Shown piece by piece: positions 13,861 through 14,673 of a stretch of DNA of 14,673 bases. The first letter of the stretch is position 1. Each line of letters starts with the position of its first letter. The notes under the pieces are model-generated. The model made no database searches. It was given only the letters and a program-made list of their open reading frames with translations, and was not told the DNA's origin. The stretch is from positions 1-14,673 of the forward strand of contig NVUS02000352.1 of the NCBI GenBank assembly GCA_002402005.2, read 5' to 3'. The position numbers and the translations under genes were made by a program. Origin of the DNA: OCS116 cluster bacterium (lineage in GTDB: Bacteria; Pseudomonadota; Alphaproteobacteria; Rhizobiales; OSC116).

Positions 13861-14368
13861 ATTCATCCTCGATAATCTTGCCCGATGTAACCCGCAAATC
13901 ATATATACGGTCAACCGCGCCCTGCAAAATAAAACCAGCTGCCAATTTGTCAACCACGTCTTTACGCTTAGCGCGGCTCACATCGGCTTCTATCAGTGTA
14001 TTGGTTACCGCCATGGTCGAGCCTCTTTCATCCCAAAAACATACTTTTATGCCATTCAGGGCAGAGGCATTGGCCATATTGCGCACAAAGGCGCGGGTGG
14101 CTTGGCAACGTGGGCCTTCGCTATTGTCCATATTCTTCGGCAGGCCAATAACCACGGCATAAATGCTATATTCTTCAATGATTTTTGCCAGTTCCACAAC
14201 GTTCACACCAAATTTTCCGCGCTTTAACGTCTCGAGCGGTGTGGCAATGCTGTTGCCAATGTCAGATGTGGCGAGCCCAATGGTTTTACTACCAAGGTCA
14301 ATGCCAAGCAACCGTCGGCCTATATCAAGCTTATCTGCTAAATCTTCGATTTCTATAATATTTGTCAT
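13850..14368 (-). CDS. ruvX: Putative pre-16S rRNA nuclease / Holliday junction resolvase-like protein (RuvX/YqgF)
   Basis: A 172-residue RNase H-fold protein. The catalytic and structural motifs are LLGIDLGSKTIGLA (D24), AVVIGLPKNMDNSEGPR (71-87), FWDERGST (E114) and DVVDKLAAGFILQG (D137, D140). The E. coli homologue trims the 5' end of 16S rRNA precursors; a role in recombination was proposed earlier. The 20-residue extension before the first strand is normal in alphaproteobacteria. The ribosome binding site is weak. It leads a minus-strand unit with the two transporter genes and is divergent from the hydrolase gene at the right edge. Confidence 0.94.
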   Translation of the reverse strand: MTNIIEIEDLADKLDIGRRLLGIDLGSKTIGLATSDIGNSIATPLETLKRGKFGVNVVELAKIIEEYSIYAVVIGLPKNMDNSEGPRCQATRAFVRNMANASALNGIKVCFWDERGSTMAVTNTLIEADVSRAKRKDVVDKLAAGFILQGAVDRIYDLRVTSGKIIEDEYDY

Positions 14369-14409
14369 ATAGTTTGACCATTTCTAAAACTATGTCATTA
14401 TTGCGATAA

Positions 14410-14429
14410 GATTGGCGCAAATACCAATC
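14410..14429. repeat. Inverted repeat in the divergent ruvX / hydrolase gap
   Basis: GATTGG (14410-14415) and CCAATC (14424-14429) form a perfect six-base inverted repeat with an eight-base spacer, midway between two divergent start codons. It may be an operator. Nearby, TATAAG (14445-14450) could be a -10 element for the plus-strand gene and TTGATT (about 14432-14427) with a poor -10 a promoter toward ruvX, but neither promoter is convincing. Confidence 0.3.
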
Positions 14430-14472
14430 AATAATAGTGATGTTTATAAGCATAATTTGAATGGGAGCAAAT

Positions 14473-14673
14473 ATGAAAATTTTTTGGTTGGGCCATAGTG
14501 CATTTCGGATAGAATTTGGTGACGTTGTTTTACTGACTGACCCATTTCTATCGGGCAACCCACATTTCGCCGAAAGCTCCTATGCCGGCGATGTGGCAAA
14601 AGCCACCGAAGGTTGCACTCACATTGCCTTAACCCACGGACATAATGACCATGTTGGCGATACGTTAGATATA
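14473..14673 (+). CDS. Metallo-beta-lactamase-fold metal-dependent hydrolase, UPF0173 type, N-terminal part (3' end outside window)
   Basis: The first 67 residues of a gene that continues beyond the window. The start MKIFWLGHSAFRIEF, the segment LTDPFLSGNP, and the metal-binding motif THGHNDHVGD (HxHxDH) near residues 55-64 identify the UPF0173 branch of metallo-beta-lactamase-fold proteins. The metal ligands seen so far are intact. The substrate of this branch is unknown. The start at 14473 is preferred because GGGAG lies six bases before it and gives the canonical N-terminus; an in-frame ATG at 14461 lies on the ribosome binding site itself. The gene is divergent from ruvX, and homologues are often close to ruvX and gatC in alphaproteobacteria. 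Confidence 0.88.
   Translation, partial: MKIFWLGHSAFRIEFGDVVLLTDPFLSGNPHFAESSYAGDVAKATEGCTHIALTHGHNDHVGDTLDI

Noticed and set aside
13861..13953. N-terminal extension of the LysE-type gene to 13953.
   Set aside because: The added residues lie inside ruvX and are foreign to the family, which starts with a hydrophobic helix at MTIEALLLM.
14331..14558. A 75-residue minus-strand frame over the ruvX upstream gap.
   Set aside because: It overlaps the start of the well-supported hydrolase gene on the other strand and has no recognisable features.

Overview
The window comes from a moderately AT-rich alphaproteobacterial chromosome. The evidence is gene order: pyrB, a dihydroorotase-like pyrC, plsY, dprA, topA, rnr, a DUF983 gene and rpmG lie in this order on one strand, as is typical of alphaproteobacteria. 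The proteins also have alphaproteobacterial traits, such as a lysine/alanine-rich tail on topoisomerase I and a DUF2853 protein. I cannot name the genus from sequence alone. I see no insertion sequence, prophage gene, CRISPR array, rRNA or tRNA; this is mostly core chromosome.

Layout. Positions 1-1600 (+ strand) hold the 3' end of a MATE-family efflux pump, a DUF2853 protein with a very strong ribosome binding site, and a PaaI-like hotdog thioesterase. Positions 1601-2207 have no protein gene but are not empty. They carry a good sigma70-like promoter and, at about 1930-2048, what looks like a complete small RNA gene: promoter, two GC-rich hairpins, an anti-Shine-Dalgarno CCTCCT loop and an intrinsic terminator. 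A second, opposed terminator at 2152-2180 belongs to rpmG.

From 2208 to 14368 every gene is on the minus strand. Reading in the direction of transcription: ruvX, a LysE-family exporter and an AEC-family transporter; then pyrB-pyrC-plsY-dprA (joints of 0-2 bases); then topA-rnr (ATGA overlap) behind its own promoter; then a DUF983 membrane protein; then rpmG with its own promoter and terminator. At the right edge, divergent from ruvX, a metallo-beta-lactamase-fold hydrolase starts and runs out of the window.

How the genes work together: pyrB and its pseudo-dihydroorotase partner serve pyrimidine synthesis; plsY makes lysophosphatidic acid; dprA, topA and ruvX handle DNA; rnr degrades RNA; rpmG and rnr touch ribosome assembly and quality control. 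The two observations most worth following up are the unannotated small RNA gene at 1930-2048 and the loss of most metal-ligand residues in the protein that would routinely be annotated as dihydroorotase.
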